Below, piece after piece: positions 1 through 8,398 of a DNA stretch of 43,940 nucleotides. The stretch is from an uncultured Lachnospiraceae bacterium. Lineage in GTDB: Bacteria > Bacillota > Clostridia > Lachnospirales > Lachnospiraceae. Made by a program: the position numbers and the translations under genes. The notes under the pieces were generated by a model. It saw only the letters and a program-made list of their open reading frames with translations, was not told the DNA's origin and made no database searches. How positions within the stretch are numbered: position 1 is the stretch's first letter; the number at the start of each line of letters is the position of its first letter. The stretch is from the NCBI GenBank assembly GCA_949740535.1, contig CATJHO010000132.1, positions 1 to 43,940 of the forward strand, given 5' to 3'.

Positions 1-41
1 GCGTGGGCCGCAAGGATCTTCTGTGTCATTGTCATTCCCAT
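1..41 (-). CDS. leuC: 3-isopropylmalate dehydratase large subunit, N-terminal fragment (cut by window edge)
   Basis: Only the first 14 codons are present, read leftward off the window: MGMTMTQKILAAHA. This N-terminus is typical of the clostridial LeuC large subunit, an Fe-S isomerase of leucine biosynthesis; related aconitase-family enzymes begin similarly, so the call rests on a short string. The start is supported by GGAGG eight bases upstream of the ATG and by a sigma-A-type promoter at 106-134. The gene points the same way as ilvN and ilvC 8.8-10.4 kb to the right. Confidence 0.7.
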   Translation of the reverse strand, partial: MGMTMTQKILAAH

Positions 42-105
42 TGCTTCTTCCTCCTTTTTAAGTTGCTATATGGCTTTCACCCTGACTTTTAAATTTTCTA
101 TGTGT

Positions 106-134
106 ATTCTAGCACGGTTATTGATATAAGTAAA
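106..134 (-). promoter_or_regulatory. Promoter for leuC
   Basis: On the minus strand a -35 TTTACT (129-134) and a -10 TAGAAT (106-111) are separated by 17 bases. They lie about 65-90 bases upstream of the leuC ATG in AT-rich DNA. No T-box or other leader fits in so short a region. Confidence 0.6.
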
Positions 135-160
135 ATATATATTATGAATATTTAATATAA

Positions 161-871
161 TTAAATCTTATACCCATACACCTTCTCATAAATCTGCTCC
201 AAATCCATAGAATTTTTGGTCAGCAGCAAATCCTCCGCTATTCTTCCATCCTTAAGAAAAATGCACCGTGTACATACCTTCTCAAGCAAATCCAGCACAT
301 GGCTGGTCAGGATAACAATACTGCCCTTTCGGGCACAGGCAAGCAAATCCGCTTTAAATTGGATAATTCCATAAGTATCCACCCCGCTCTCCGGCTCATC
401 CAAAAGAATCAATCCAGGCTCTCCAATAAGCGCCATAATAATAGACAGCTTCCGTTTCATTCCCAAAGAAAGCTGATGAATCCGGAAATTTCGCTGTTCA
501 TATAAGTGATAATTCCGCAGATATGGATCGATTTCCTCATAAAAGCTCCCGCCGAATTTCACCTGGCAAATAAACTCTAAAACCTCGTACACTGTCATTT
601 TTTCATAAAAGCTGATGTCGCTCTGCATATAACCAATGCCGGCTCTAACGGAACGCTCCCCCACACTTTGCCCCCACAAACAGATACTTCCCTCTGATAT
701 GGGAAGCAGCCCCGCCACAGCCTTTACAAGGGTTGTCTTTCCGACACCATTCGGGCCGATAAATGCCGCAATCTCCCCTGCCGAAAGCCTCACGGACAAA
801 TCCTGAATCCCGCGGCCTTTGCCATACAATTTCGTTACATGCTCTAAAATCAAGTCACAATCTTTGTTCAT
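161..871 (-). CDS. ABC transporter ATP-binding protein
   Basis: This 236-residue protein is a complete ABC ATPase, the usual length for an exporter-type subunit. Walker A is GPNGVGKTT at residues 39-47, the signature LSLGM is at 134-138, Walker B with catalytic Glu (LILLDE) is at 154-159, and the switch His is at 191. The signature has SLG in place of the common SGG. It should power the membrane protein encoded just upstream, whose 3' end it overlaps by 17 bases, implying translational coupling. The substrate cannot be told; the pairing of an about 240-residue ATPase with an about 450-residue permease resembles EcsAB or ABC-2 exporters. GGGAG lies 10 bases before the ATG. Confidence 0.9.
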   Translation of the reverse strand: MNKDCDLILEHVTKLYGKGRGIQDLSVRLSAGEIAAFIGPNGVGKTTLVKAVAGLLPISEGSICLWGQSVGERSVRAGIGYMQSDISFYEKMTVYEVLEFICQVKFGGSFYEEIDPYLRNYHLYEQRNFRIHQLSLGMKRKLSIIMALIGEPGLILLDEPESGVDTYGIIQFKADLLACARKGSIVILTSHVLDLLEKVCTRCIFLKDGRIAEDLLLTKNSMDLEQIYEKVYGYKI

Positions 872-2204
872 AGCTTAAATGCTCCCAATTCCTCTTTCCC
901 TGCCGAATCCATTGATACAGAAAAATCAAATTCCCTATCGGAAGATGCAGCTTTATCAATACCATAAAAACCCTTAACTGATGCTGACGTTTCGGATATT
1001 TTGCAAAAAGACCGGCATTTACAAAGATGGAAATGCTCAAAACAGCGGCCCCCAGCAAAAGGAATGTAATACAATCTGCGAGATTCCGGAGGCGAACAAG
1101 AATCAGTACCAAAAAAAGATTATCTCCCAAAAGGTATATCCCTTCCTTCACCAAGTCCAAAAAAAATTTTCCGTATGGATAATCCGACATAAAATAAATG
1201 AGGAACTTTTTCTGTTCAAGACTGTAGATATCCTTAAAATAAAATGCTGTAATCAAACAAATCCCATAAGCCGCAAAAAAGACCCCAAAGGAACTGTCTC
1301 CAAGGCAGCAGGTCAAAGCAAAGAATACCATGGAACACAGCTTCCAGAAAAGAAACTCCCTGTTTCGATACATCCAGAGATACCTTGCCGGGCCATGTCC
1401 ACCCATCCCAAAGGGACTTCTATTATGGTGTGCCCCTTGGTTATATTTTGCCGAATAAGCTCTGCCCTTTCTATAGGGGAATATATTAAAATGCGGCTTA
1501 TGCCCTTTTGGAAAAAAGCGAAAGGAACCGGCGATTACCGACATATCTGCCGATTTATACAGGTACACTCCTATCCATACAATGGACAGCGACAAAATCA
1601 ATAGCAGTATTGCAGCAGAAGAATTCTCTGAGAATAAACTTTCGCCAATCCCCTCTCCCATCACCCACCCGTACACTACATGATAGTTTATGCATCCAAG
1701 CCTAAGAAAAACAGCTGTGACACCAATCCCCCCGGCACTTAAGAAAGTCAGAATTTTCCCATGAGCCTTAAGTCCCAGAAGCATTCCCATCCCACAGACA
1801 AAGATCCCATAAACCACCTGAACCGACAGGGCATAGCTTAATCCGATTCCCTGCATCTGAAAAAGCACCGTTCCACCATAAATCTGTAAAAAGAGAATCT
1901 CTGTATTCACAGACAAAAATAAAAGAAAGCTTTTCAGTCCGGATATGCCCAGCAGCGTCAAACTTTCCCAATACTTTTTCAAAAAAGAAACCCATTGATA
2001 ACAGGCTAGTGCAACCATAGCACAAAGAAGGAAAAGAAAGCTGATTCTGCATATATAAATCTGATCCGATCTGCCGAATCTCTGTCCCGTCATTGCTTTC
2101 GAAATCTGAACTATCCACGGATAGCATAAGATAAGCAGGCCATACAGAACCCACTTTGCCGTTTCCAGCCTTTTATCAATTAGAGCGAAATAAATTTTCT
2201 TCAT
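855..2204 (-). CDS. Polytopic membrane protein, probable ABC exporter permease
   Basis: This 449-residue protein has about ten hydrophobic segments split by a hydrophilic basic loop near residues 225-285 that is rich in His, Gly and Arg. I do not recognise a named family with certainty; it looks like the permease half of an EcsB/ABC-2-like exporter. Support comes from context: it overlaps the ATPase gene downstream by 17 bases and begins 5 bases after the stop of the lipase gene, so the three genes form one transcription unit. The ATG follows a GAGAG run directly after that stop, consistent with reinitiation. Function is inferred from the neighbours only. Confidence 0.65.
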   Translation of the reverse strand: MKKIYFALIDKRLETAKWVLYGLLILCYPWIVQISKAMTGQRFGRSDQIYICRISFLFLLCAMVALACYQWVSFLKKYWESLTLLGISGLKSFLLFLSVNTEILFLQIYGGTVLFQMQGIGLSYALSVQVVYGIFVCGMGMLLGLKAHGKILTFLSAGGIGVTAVFLRLGCINYHVVYGWVMGEGIGESLFSENSSAAILLLILSLSIVWIGVYLYKSADMSVIAGSFRFFPKGHKPHFNIFPYRKGRAYSAKYNQGAHHNRSPFGMGGHGPARYLWMYRNREFLFWKLCSMVFFALTCCLGDSSFGVFFAAYGICLITAFYFKDIYSLEQKKFLIYFMSDYPYGKFFLDLVKEGIYLLGDNLFLVLILVRLRNLADCITFLLLGAAVLSISIFVNAGLFAKYPKRQHQLRVFMVLIKLHLPIGNLIFLYQWIRQGKRNWEHLSYEQRL

Positions 2205-2209
2205 CTCTC

Positions 2210-3592
2210 TTAAAAGCCCTTCTCTTTAAGCTTAGCCACAATCTGTACATAAGCCTCCACCACATCAAAGCCCTTATAATCCTGCCGTTTCAGATCAATC
2301 ATATCTCCGTGGGAAATTCCCCGCACCCGCCTGTTGGAAAAGACGCCCTGGAATTCTCCCCATTTGGCAGAATACGTACTGACCAGCCCGTCATTATCGC
2401 CCTCCAAAGGGCGGATCATGCACCAGGGAATACTCAGCAGCAGATGGCTCCAGGGGTACCGCATCATAGAAGCATAGCTCTGATAGTAAACTCCCGGCGC
2501 ATCCGGCGTTTCCCGGTTAAACTCTGCACTGGCCCTGGTCCCAAACTGATGGGTGGCCGTATAAAAATCCGGATTCCGATCCCCGAATTTTGCAAATGCC
2601 CTGTCAAAGATACCTGCCACAAAGCGGTAAAGCCCCTCCGGCAGACGTAAGGCATAGTCCACAAACCGGCATCCCCGGTGGGGCGTACACATGGTGGTTA
2701 AAGATGCCACATATGGCGCCATCTTCAGCGTAGAAATGGCATAGCGGGCATCCAGGCCGCCTTTGGAGTGGGCAATGATATTTATTTTCTCGGCTCCCGT
2801 TTCTTCCAGTATCTCATAAATCCGCTTTCGGATATCTTCTCCATTACTGACAATGGTGCCAAAAGCCTCCTGATTGCCGTAATAAACCACCGCTCCATTT
2901 TGCTTAAGTTCCCTGGGGATCCGTCCCCAGTAATTAAAATACCTCAGATCCCGGAATCCCACCCCGTGGACCATCAGCAGGGGGTAACGGGTTTTACAGA
3001 TCTCTGAGTCAACCCGCAGATTCCGAAGCTGTACCTTTTCCCGTTCAAAATCGTACTCCTCATAGACCAGACGGCAGGCATAAAGAAGCACAAAAAGATT
3101 CACCAGCGGAATCCATACGGTCAAAAGCATCACCACCCGCCGGGCAATACTCAGCCGCCGGGAGGTAAAGAAAATCCGCAGAGTACCTTCCGCTGTCAGA
3201 AGAAAACCCAGGACCACAGCCAGAATTCCATTGGCTGTAAGAATCGCCAGAGAAAAGCTGTACGGCCCCGCTTTCTTTATGTAAACCATTATAAAAACCG
3301 CTGTCTGGGCCGCCAGTCCGTAAAGCCCTGCATACACAAGCCTTCGGCCCCCCAGCATCACGCGGACCCGCAGGCTGGTTTTCACAGAATCAAAGACCGG
3401 CATTATAAACAGCCACAGACAGCCGGCAGTAAAGCACAGCATCAGAAGGCTCATGACCAGCATGCGAAGACCGGCAGAACAAGCTTCCCAGGTAAGCCGT
3501 TGATTTACTCCGTCAAGCACCAATATAAAATTAAGTATCATGGGAAGTCCGAAAACTGCCGCACAGCGTCTGATTGTCCGTTTCATTTCCAT
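2210..3592 (-). CDS. Membrane-anchored alpha/beta-hydrolase, lipase-like
   Basis: Residues 1-170 of this 460-residue protein hold about five hydrophobic segments; residues 200-460 form an alpha/beta-hydrolase domain. The oxyanion motif VHG is at 208-210, the nucleophile elbow AHSKGG puts the catalytic Ser at 276, Asp399 or Asp401 (GDNDG) is the likely acid, and His428 (ISHGD) the base. This arrangement matches triacylglycerol-lipase/esterase families acting on acyl esters. The catalytic domain follows the last helix, so its side of the membrane is uncertain. It is the first gene of a unit with the ABC pair; a strong promoter lies at 3627-3655. Such a hydrolase with an exporter suggests envelope lipid or acyl-peptide processing, which is inference. 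Confidence 0.8.
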   Translation of the reverse strand: MEMKRTIRRCAAVFGLPMILNFILVLDGVNQRLTWEACSAGLRMLVMSLLMLCFTAGCLWLFIMPVFDSVKTSLRVRVMLGGRRLVYAGLYGLAAQTAVFIMVYIKKAGPYSFSLAILTANGILAVVLGFLLTAEGTLRIFFTSRRLSIARRVVMLLTVWIPLVNLFVLLYACRLVYEEYDFEREKVQLRNLRVDSEICKTRYPLLMVHGVGFRDLRYFNYWGRIPRELKQNGAVVYYGNQEAFGTIVSNGEDIRKRIYEILEETGAEKINIIAHSKGGLDARYAISTLKMAPYVASLTTMCTPHRGCRFVDYALRLPEGLYRFVAGIFDRAFAKFGDRNPDFYTATHQFGTRASAEFNRETPDAPGVYYQSYASMMRYPWSHLLLSIPWCMIRPLEGDNDGLVSTYSAKWGEFQGVFSNRRVRGISHGDMIDLKRQDYKGFDVVEAYVQIVAKLKEKGF

Positions 3593-3626
3593 ATTACCGC
3601 CAAGTCAGGATAAACTGCCTTAAATT

Positions 3627-3655
3627 ATTATAAAACTCCCACCGGGATTATTCAA
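3627..3655 (-). promoter_or_regulatory. Promoter for the lipase-ABC operon
   Basis: On the minus strand -35 TTGAAT (3650-3655) and -10 TATAAT (3627-3632) have a 17-base spacer. The -10 is perfect and lies 35 bases upstream of the hydrolase start. Confidence 0.75.
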
Positions 3656-3656
3656 G

Positions 3657-3690
3657 AAAAAAGAGACGCCTGCTCTCACAGACGCCTCTG
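3657..3690 (-). terminator. Possible weak terminator after the VanW gene
   Basis: On the minus strand a TTTTTT run (3657-3662) follows a small GAGA/TCTC stem (3663-3677). The region also holds a direct repeat of GACGCCT (3665-3671 and 3681-3687, period 16). The T run is convincing but the stem is only 4 bp, so termination is uncertain. The run abuts the -35 of the next promoter. Confidence 0.35.
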
Positions 3691-3723
3691 TACCTGCTTA
3701 TGAAGTTAAACCGCCGTACCGCC

Positions 3724-4569
3724 CTACAGCTTACAGATCGATACGGTCAATGTGCCATTGTCTGCGGACGCCTGAATCTGAATGGGTTCCGAAAAAGTAT
3801 TGGTAAACCGCAGATCCAGGGCAGTGCCGGAGATAGTCGCATCCATTCCTTCCGGTATATAAGTCACCTGCAGGGAATGCGGATGGCGTTCCGTGGCCGG
3901 AAGTCCCGCAGTCACCATGGCTGCGTAAAGCGTCGAGGAAACCTGGCAGATTCCCCCGCCGGTTCCAAGAACATATTTTTTATTGACAATCACATTGGCT
4001 TTTACATAACCGTTTGCAGCTGTTCTTGGCAGAATTGTCTGACTGAAGGAAAAGCTGTCTCCCGGATTTACCACAACGCCGTTGATTCTGGCTGCTGCCA
4101 GACCGATATTCACCGCGCGTGGTATATTGGCATTGTAGGCTGTGGAGTAAGTGCCAAGGATCGTGCTCTCAGCCACAGGCGCCGCCGCAGAACCGGAAAG
4201 AGCCATGCCGTCTCCTGCGGCGCTTCGTCCTTCCGCCTTCCCATAAGCTTCGTAGTGGTCACAGTAGGCCCGATAGTCATTCCCAAAAGCTGCCTGCAGA
4301 TCCGGATAATTATTCCGGTACACCAGACAGTTGAATTCCGCGCTGCCGGAACGGCCTTCCGCAAGCCCGCTGTCAAGGTAATGGCGGTACAGGCTGTTGT
4401 AGTCATATCCCAGCGCTGCCTGCAGATCCGGATAGGTATTGTAATAATAATCCATATCAAAGGTCAGACTGGTAAGCCCTTTCTTCGCCGCGTCCACGGA
4501 TGTTCCGCTTCCCCAGAACAGACAGAAGCATAAGCTCATCAAAATAAAAATACTTGTTTTCCGTTTCAT
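3724..4569 (-). CDS. Secreted VanW-family protein with two PDLQ-type repeats
   Basis: This 281-residue protein begins with a signal peptide (residues 1 to about 27). Two adjacent repeats of about 37 residues follow, each of the form Y-x3-YPDLQAA-GxDY...HY...G-AEGRS. The C-terminal half is a VanW domain, recognised by FSFSQ, GTGGGICQVSSTLYAA, ERHPHS and YIPEGMDATI. VanW sits in glycopeptide-resistance clusters but has no proven reaction; here an envelope role is likely, and nothing else from a van cluster is present. The chosen ATG has GGGAGGGGG just upstream; an in-frame ATG 27 bases earlier lacks a good site. A promoter and a leader stem-loop precede it. Confidence 0.85.
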   Translation of the reverse strand: MKRKTSIFILMSLCFCLFWGSGTSVDAAKKGLTSLTFDMDYYYNTYPDLQAALGYDYNSLYRHYLDSGLAEGRSGSAEFNCLVYRNNYPDLQAAFGNDYRAYCDHYEAYGKAEGRSAAGDGMALSGSAAAPVAESTILGTYSTAYNANIPRAVNIGLAAARINGVVVNPGDSFSFSQTILPRTAANGYVKANVIVNKKYVLGTGGGICQVSSTLYAAMVTAGLPATERHPHSLQVTYIPEGMDATISGTALDLRFTNTFSEPIQIQASADNGTLTVSICKL

Positions 4570-4600
4570 GTTTTCCCCCTCCCGGTAATCTTTCATGTAG

Positions 4601-4625
4601 GGAGTCCTGTGTGCCAGGTACTCCT
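4601..4625 (-). other. Stem-loop at the 5' end of the vanW-like mRNA
   Basis: GGAGT-A-CCTG and CAGGACTCC pair as a 9-bp stem with one bulged A and the loop GCACA. The stem begins about 5-7 bases downstream of the -10 at 4630-4635, so the transcript would start with a hairpin, a layout known to protect mRNAs from 5' decay. AGGAGG at its base is unused as a ribosome site. Confidence 0.5.
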
Positions 4626-4629
4626 CCTT

Positions 4630-4638
4630 ATTATAACA
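4630..4638 (-). promoter_or_regulatory. Extended -10 promoter for the VanW-family gene
   Basis: Minus strand reads TGTTATAAT: a perfect TATAAT (4630-4635) preceded by the TGn extended -10 motif. The -35 at 17 bases (TTCCGT) is poor, as is common with extended -10 promoters. Confidence 0.55.
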
Positions 4639-4719
4639 CAATCCAGCTGATAACGGAAGTGGTTTTCTTCTCTTTGATTCTCGTATACGTCCGGGTTTCT
4701 CTGCCGAAACAGGAACCCG

Positions 4720-5895
4720 TCAGTACTTAAGCTCCTCTCCGTCAAAAATTGCAGCCAGCAGACTGCAGGCACAGCCAATCATATGAGTATTCTCCCGAAA
4801 CCGGGATTTCTCCACCTTCACATCATGATACCCGCCCAGCAGCTTCTGTTCATTAATCTGCTTCTGTAAGGCATTCAGGTACTGCCGGGGCAGCCAGTAA
4901 CCTTCGTGGCCGATTATAACCTTCTGGGGATTATACAGATTCACTGCATTTGTGATGCCACAGGCCAGCTTCTCTGTCATATCGGCCAGCACCTCATGAA
5001 CACGCCGGTCTCTGTTCTCCTCTGCCATCCGGCAGAACTCCCAAAATTCCAGCTCCTTTCCCGTTATCCGGGCAAGACGCTCCGTAACCACCCGGCTGCC
5101 CGCATAGGTTTCCAGACAGCCCCGCCGGCCGCAGCTGCACAGATTCCCCTGCCAGTCAATGCTTATATGACCCAGCTCACTGGTAAATCCGCTGAAATCC
5201 CGGTTAATCTGCCCGTTTGTTATAACTCCGGAACCAATTCCATTGGCAATGCCTGCAAACAGAAAGTCCTCCACATCTCTGCCATTTCCGTAGTACTTCT
5301 CCGCCAATGCCGCACAGTTATACTGACTGTCAAAAAAGACCGGAAGACCGTACCGCTTCTTCAGCATAGAGACAATTTCTATATCCCGCATTCCGTAAAA
5401 ATTGGGCGGATTGAGAATTGTTCCTTTCCTGGTATCTACGGGTCCCAGAGAACCGATCCCAATCCCGTAAAGTCGCTCTTTCCCGGCAGATTCAAGTACT
5501 GCTTCAATGTCCCCGTATAACCGTTCAAACATCCTGTCACAGTTTTCCTCTGTTACCACGGATTTCCGGCGCGTGAGCACATTCAGCTGCAGATCGCACA
5601 ACACGACACTGCATTCATCCCGAAATATATGAACCCCTATCATTTTGGGCGCATGGGGAGAAATGCAAAGCTGTATGGGATTGCGCCCTTTTCCTTTCAC
5701 CGGAAGAGCTTCTCTTTCTTCAATGATCCGATCTTCCAGGAATTCACCGATGATGTGCGTCGCCGCCATTTTGGAAAGCCCTGTCCGTTTTGCCAGCTCA
5801 ATTCGGGATACACACTCTTTAGTAGCAATCAGTTTCAATACCAGTCCCCGGTTCTGCCTTTTCAGGGATGTGTTATTCAGTCCTGTATCCTTCAT
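4720..5895 (-). CDS. ROK-family transcriptional regulator
   Basis: This 391-residue protein has the NagC/XylR-type layout: a winged-helix DNA-binding domain at about 15-65 and a ROK sugar-kinase-like domain from about 84. The ROK zinc site is intact (His243, Cys253, Cys255, Cys260 in GHISIDWQG and CSCGRRGC). The N-terminal phosphate loop (IGVHIFRDE) lacks the DxGGT motif, and the position of the kinase catalytic Asp appears to be Gln191, so it should sense a sugar rather than phosphorylate one. It is the last gene of an alcohol dehydrogenase - oxidoreductase - ROK unit (21-base gap), which it probably regulates. GGAG lies 6 bases before the ATG. Confidence 0.9.
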   Translation of the reverse strand: MKDTGLNNTSLKRQNRGLVLKLIATKECVSRIELAKRTGLSKMAATHIIGEFLEDRIIEEREALPVKGKGRNPIQLCISPHAPKMIGVHIFRDECSVVLCDLQLNVLTRRKSVVTEENCDRMFERLYGDIEAVLESAGKERLYGIGIGSLGPVDTRKGTILNPPNFYGMRDIEIVSMLKKRYGLPVFFDSQYNCAALAEKYYGNGRDVEDFLFAGIANGIGSGVITNGQINRDFSGFTSELGHISIDWQGNLCSCGRRGCLETYAGSRVVTERLARITGKELEFWEFCRMAEENRDRRVHEVLADMTEKLACGITNAVNLYNPQKVIIGHEGYWLPRQYLNALQKQINEQKLLGGYHDVKVEKSRFRENTHMIGCACSLLAAIFDGEELKY

Positions 5896-5916
5896 TTCTT
5901 TCTCCAGACTGTTTAT

Positions 5917-6903
5917 CTAACGATATCCGACAGAGGCCAGAATCCCATCGATTATCCGGGCATTTGCCACAGAAAATTCCTCCGATACGGCAGGCGTTTC
6001 TCCCTCGGTAATACAGCGTCCCAGCTGCTCCACCTCCAGCCGGTAATTCTGGGGAACCATTACGGTCTTCTCCTCTTTCCCACCCTCAAAGGTTTCAAGT
6101 ACATAACTCAGTTCTCCCGGCGCATTAAAGCCGAATTTTACCGCCTTTATGGAGCCCTTTGTGCCGTGAATCTGGAAACGGTCCAGAGAAACGTTTTTCT
6201 CCGTAGCCAGAACCATGCCGCAGTCAAAACTGGCGCGCCCTCCATGCTCATACTCCATCAGTACGGTTGTATACATATCTACATTTCCCTCGGAAAATGT
6301 GCTGACTGCCTGAATCTTCTCTGGCTCTTTTCCAATCATACGGAGAATCAGGCTGCTGCAGTAAACTCCCAGATCGTAAACACTGCCGCCTAAGGTTTCT
6401 CTGCGCATACGGATATTTCCTTCCTCATAATCAGAGGTAATCAATGCAGCCTCCATATAGCGGATCTCTCCAATGGCTCCTTTCTCAATCTCTTCCTGAA
6501 CTGCCGCGATAAAGGGGCTGTGCTGGTAAGCAAAAGCCTCCATCAGGAATACGTTCTGCTCCCTGGCTGTCTCAAACATTTCTCTGGCTTCCTGCTCCGT
6601 GGGCGCCAGCGGCTTTTCACACAGAACATGCTTCCCGGCCTTCAGTGCCTTGATCGTCCACTCGTAATGCATGGTATTGGGAAGGGGAATATAGACTGCC
6701 TCCACCTGGGGATCTGCCAGCAGTTCTTCATAGCTTCCATAAGCCTTCTGAAATCCGTATTTCTCCTGAAAAGCTTCTGCCTTTTTCATGCTTCGTCCCG
6801 CAACTGCGTACAGTTCGCAGTTTTCCGCCTGCTTCATCCCCTCTGCCGTATCCCGCTCAAAGATATAGGCAGTTCCCAAAAGACCCCATTTTATTGTTCT
6901 CAT
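5917..6903 (-). CDS. Gfo/Idh/MocA-family oxidoreductase
   Basis: This 328-residue NAD(P)-dependent dehydrogenase of sugars, polyols or their derivatives has an N-terminal Rossmann fold (KWGLLGTAYI at 5-14) and the family hallmark CEKPLA (95-100), with Lys97 the usual catalytic lysine. The C-terminal half is the substrate-binding beta-sheet domain. The exact substrate is not readable. It lies between an iron alcohol dehydrogenase and a ROK regulator; the three together look like a small carbohydrate or polyol utilisation unit under sugar control. AAGGAG eight bases upstream supports the ATG. Confidence 0.9.
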   Translation of the reverse strand: MRTIKWGLLGTAYIFERDTAEGMKQAENCELYAVAGRSMKKAEAFQEKYGFQKAYGSYEELLADPQVEAVYIPLPNTMHYEWTIKALKAGKHVLCEKPLAPTEQEAREMFETAREQNVFLMEAFAYQHSPFIAAVQEEIEKGAIGEIRYMEAALITSDYEEGNIRMRRETLGGSVYDLGVYCSSLILRMIGKEPEKIQAVSTFSEGNVDMYTTVLMEYEHGGRASFDCGMVLATEKNVSLDRFQIHGTKGSIKAVKFGFNAPGELSYVLETFEGGKEEKTVMVPQNYRLEVEQLGRCITEGETPAVSEEFSVANARIIDGILASVGYR

Positions 6904-6942
6904 CTTATTTTCTCCTTTTTAAATTCTGTGCCGCTCACACTG

Positions 6943-6980
6943 CCCTCTCCTGACAGGGACATACACGCCCTTGCCAGGAG
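6943..6980. repeat. Intergenic repeat (family 2, copy 1) forming a hairpin
   Basis: The 27-mer at 6943-6969 recurs at 20938-20964 with two differences (core TGACARGGACATACACGCC). Here it also folds: CTCCTG (6947-6952) pairs with CAGGAG (6975-6980), and CAGGG with CCCTTG inside. No T run follows on either strand, so it is not a standard terminator. It lies between the alcohol dehydrogenase and Gfo/Idh/MocA genes. Confidence 0.55.
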
Positions 6981-6997
6981 AAGGTTTAAATGCTTTC

Positions 6998-8179
6998 TTA
7001 CCTGGCCATTCTGTAAATCTGGGCCATATCCTCTTTCTTTAAGGGAACGACACAGCCGTTGGCGCCGCCTGTGGCCTGCTCGCAGCTGGCCGCCATCTGC
7101 TCGATCTGCTCCTCGGCCGGGCTGATCCCCAATTCCGTCAGTGAGGTCGGCATATGGATGGAGCGGTAAAAATCTTCCATAGCCCGGATGCCTTTTTCAA
7201 TGGTCTCATCTTCTGTCTCTCCCGGAGCCACTCCCTGCACATTAACTGCAAATTTTACAAAACGATCCTTTGCTCCATGGTTTACATATCTCGCCCAGCT
7301 TCCCCAGACGGCTGCAAGTCCTGCTCCGTGGGCCACATCAAACATTCCCCCCAGCTCATGCTCCAGATTGTGGCTGGCCCAGTCACCGCCTCCGGTTCCG
7401 CAGCCGGTAAGGCCGTTGTGGCACAGACTGCCTGCCCACATAATCTCTGCTCTGGCTTCATAATTCTTCGGATCATCCACAAGAATCCTGGCATATTTCA
7501 TCACATGCTTCATCAGGGTCTCACTGATGCTGTCTGTAACCTCCATATTGTCGTTCTGATTAAAATACCGTTCCATGGTATGCATCAGAATATCCGCTGC
7601 CCCGCTGGCCGTCTGGTATGCCGGCAGTGTCATGGTAAGCTCCGGATTCATCACCGCAAATTTAGGACGGCTTAAGTCCGTATCATAAGACCGCTTCAGC
7701 CCCTCTTTCTCATTGGTGATCACACAGCCGTCGCTCATCTCGCTTCCGGCTGCTGCAATGGTCAGAACCACGCCGATGGGCAGACAGGTTTTGGCCTCCC
7801 GTTTTCCCATAAAATAATCCCACACATCTCCTTCATTGGCTGTACCGTAGCCGATGGCCTTTGCAGAATCGATAACGCTTCCGCCTCCTACTGCCAGAAT
7901 GAAATCCACCCCTTCTCTTTTACAGAGCGTAATCCCTTCATAAACCAGAGACAGATGAGGATTCGGCACAACACCGCCCAATGTCACATACGAAATACCG
8001 GCTTCCTCCAGTGATTTCTGAATACGGTCCAGAAGTCCGGAACGCACCGCGCTTCCACTGCCATAATGGAGCAGAACCTTCCTGCACTGCTGTTCCTTCA
8101 CCAGTTCCCCCGTCTGTAACTCTGTTTCCCTTCCAAAAACCACCTTTGTGGGAGCATAATACATAAAATTCTGATACAT
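6998..8179 (-). CDS. Iron-containing alcohol dehydrogenase (BDH/YqhD-like)
   Basis: This 393-residue group III dehydrogenase should reduce aldehydes or oxidise alcohols with NAD(P)H in the cytosol. The nucleotide-binding motif GGGSVIDSAKAIGYG is at 98-112. Predicted metal ligands are Asp196 and His200 (ADILMHTMERY) and two histidines within EHELGGMFDVAHG (about 274-284). Length and motifs match butanol-dehydrogenase-like enzymes of Clostridia. It is the first gene of the unit with the Gfo/Idh/MocA and ROK genes (95-base gap holding a hairpin) and has its own promoter at 8224-8252. GGAGG is 7 bases upstream of the ATG. Substrate could be butanal, lactaldehyde or a sugar-derived aldehyde. Confidence 0.92.
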   Translation of the reverse strand: MYQNFMYYAPTKVVFGRETELQTGELVKEQQCRKVLLHYGSGSAVRSGLLDRIQKSLEEAGISYVTLGGVVPNPHLSLVYEGITLCKREGVDFILAVGGGSVIDSAKAIGYGTANEGDVWDYFMGKREAKTCLPIGVVLTIAAAGSEMSDGCVITNEKEGLKRSYDTDLSRPKFAVMNPELTMTLPAYQTASGAADILMHTMERYFNQNDNMEVTDSISETLMKHVMKYARILVDDPKNYEARAEIMWAGSLCHNGLTGCGTGGGDWASHNLEHELGGMFDVAHGAGLAAVWGSWARYVNHGAKDRFVKFAVNVQGVAPGETEDETIEKGIRAMEDFYRSIHMPTSLTELGISPAEEQIEQMAASCEQATGGANGCVVPLKKEDMAQIYRMAR

Positions 8180-8223
8180 GACCTTTCCTCCTTTAATTAG
8201 TACATCGCTTTTACTTTATATTT

Positions 8224-8252
8224 ATTATTACACGCTCTTTACTAATTGTCAA
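8224..8252 (-). promoter_or_regulatory. Promoter for the alcohol dehydrogenase unit
   Basis: Minus-strand -35 TTGACA (8247-8252, perfect) and -10 AATAAT (8224-8229) with a 17-base spacer, about 45 bases upstream of the start codon. Confidence 0.7.
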
Positions 8253-8267
8253 CCACTATTTTCCTCT

Positions 8268-8296
8268 GAAAAAAGAATCCTGCACAGCAGGATTCT
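8268..8296 (-). terminator. Orphan intrinsic terminator
   Basis: AGAATCCTGC (8274-8283) and GCAGGATTCT (8287-8296) form a perfect 10-bp stem with loop TGT, followed on the minus strand by TTTTTT (8273-8268). No convincing minus-strand gene ends here: ilvC already has its own terminator at 8711-8742 and the small gene between is on the plus strand. It may end a small RNA transcribed from about 8420. Confidence 0.8.
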
Positions 8297-8398
8297 CCCT
8301 CTGGGGCATAATTCCTTTCCGCCACAGTACGCTTCCCCCGATAGTTTATTATCTTATAGGAGATGAAGTTTCCCAATAAAATGATTCCCTTTTCGAAG

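Noticed and set aside
3700-4533. Plus-strand open frame of 277 codons opposite the VanW gene
   Set aside because: Antisense shadow; composition rich in Arg, Cys and Ser, no start signal, no recognisable domain.
3724-4569. Part of a vancomycin-resistance cluster, because of VanW
   Set aside because: No vanA/B ligase, vanH, vanX or VanRS genes nearby; VanW proteins are common in Clostridia without resistance.
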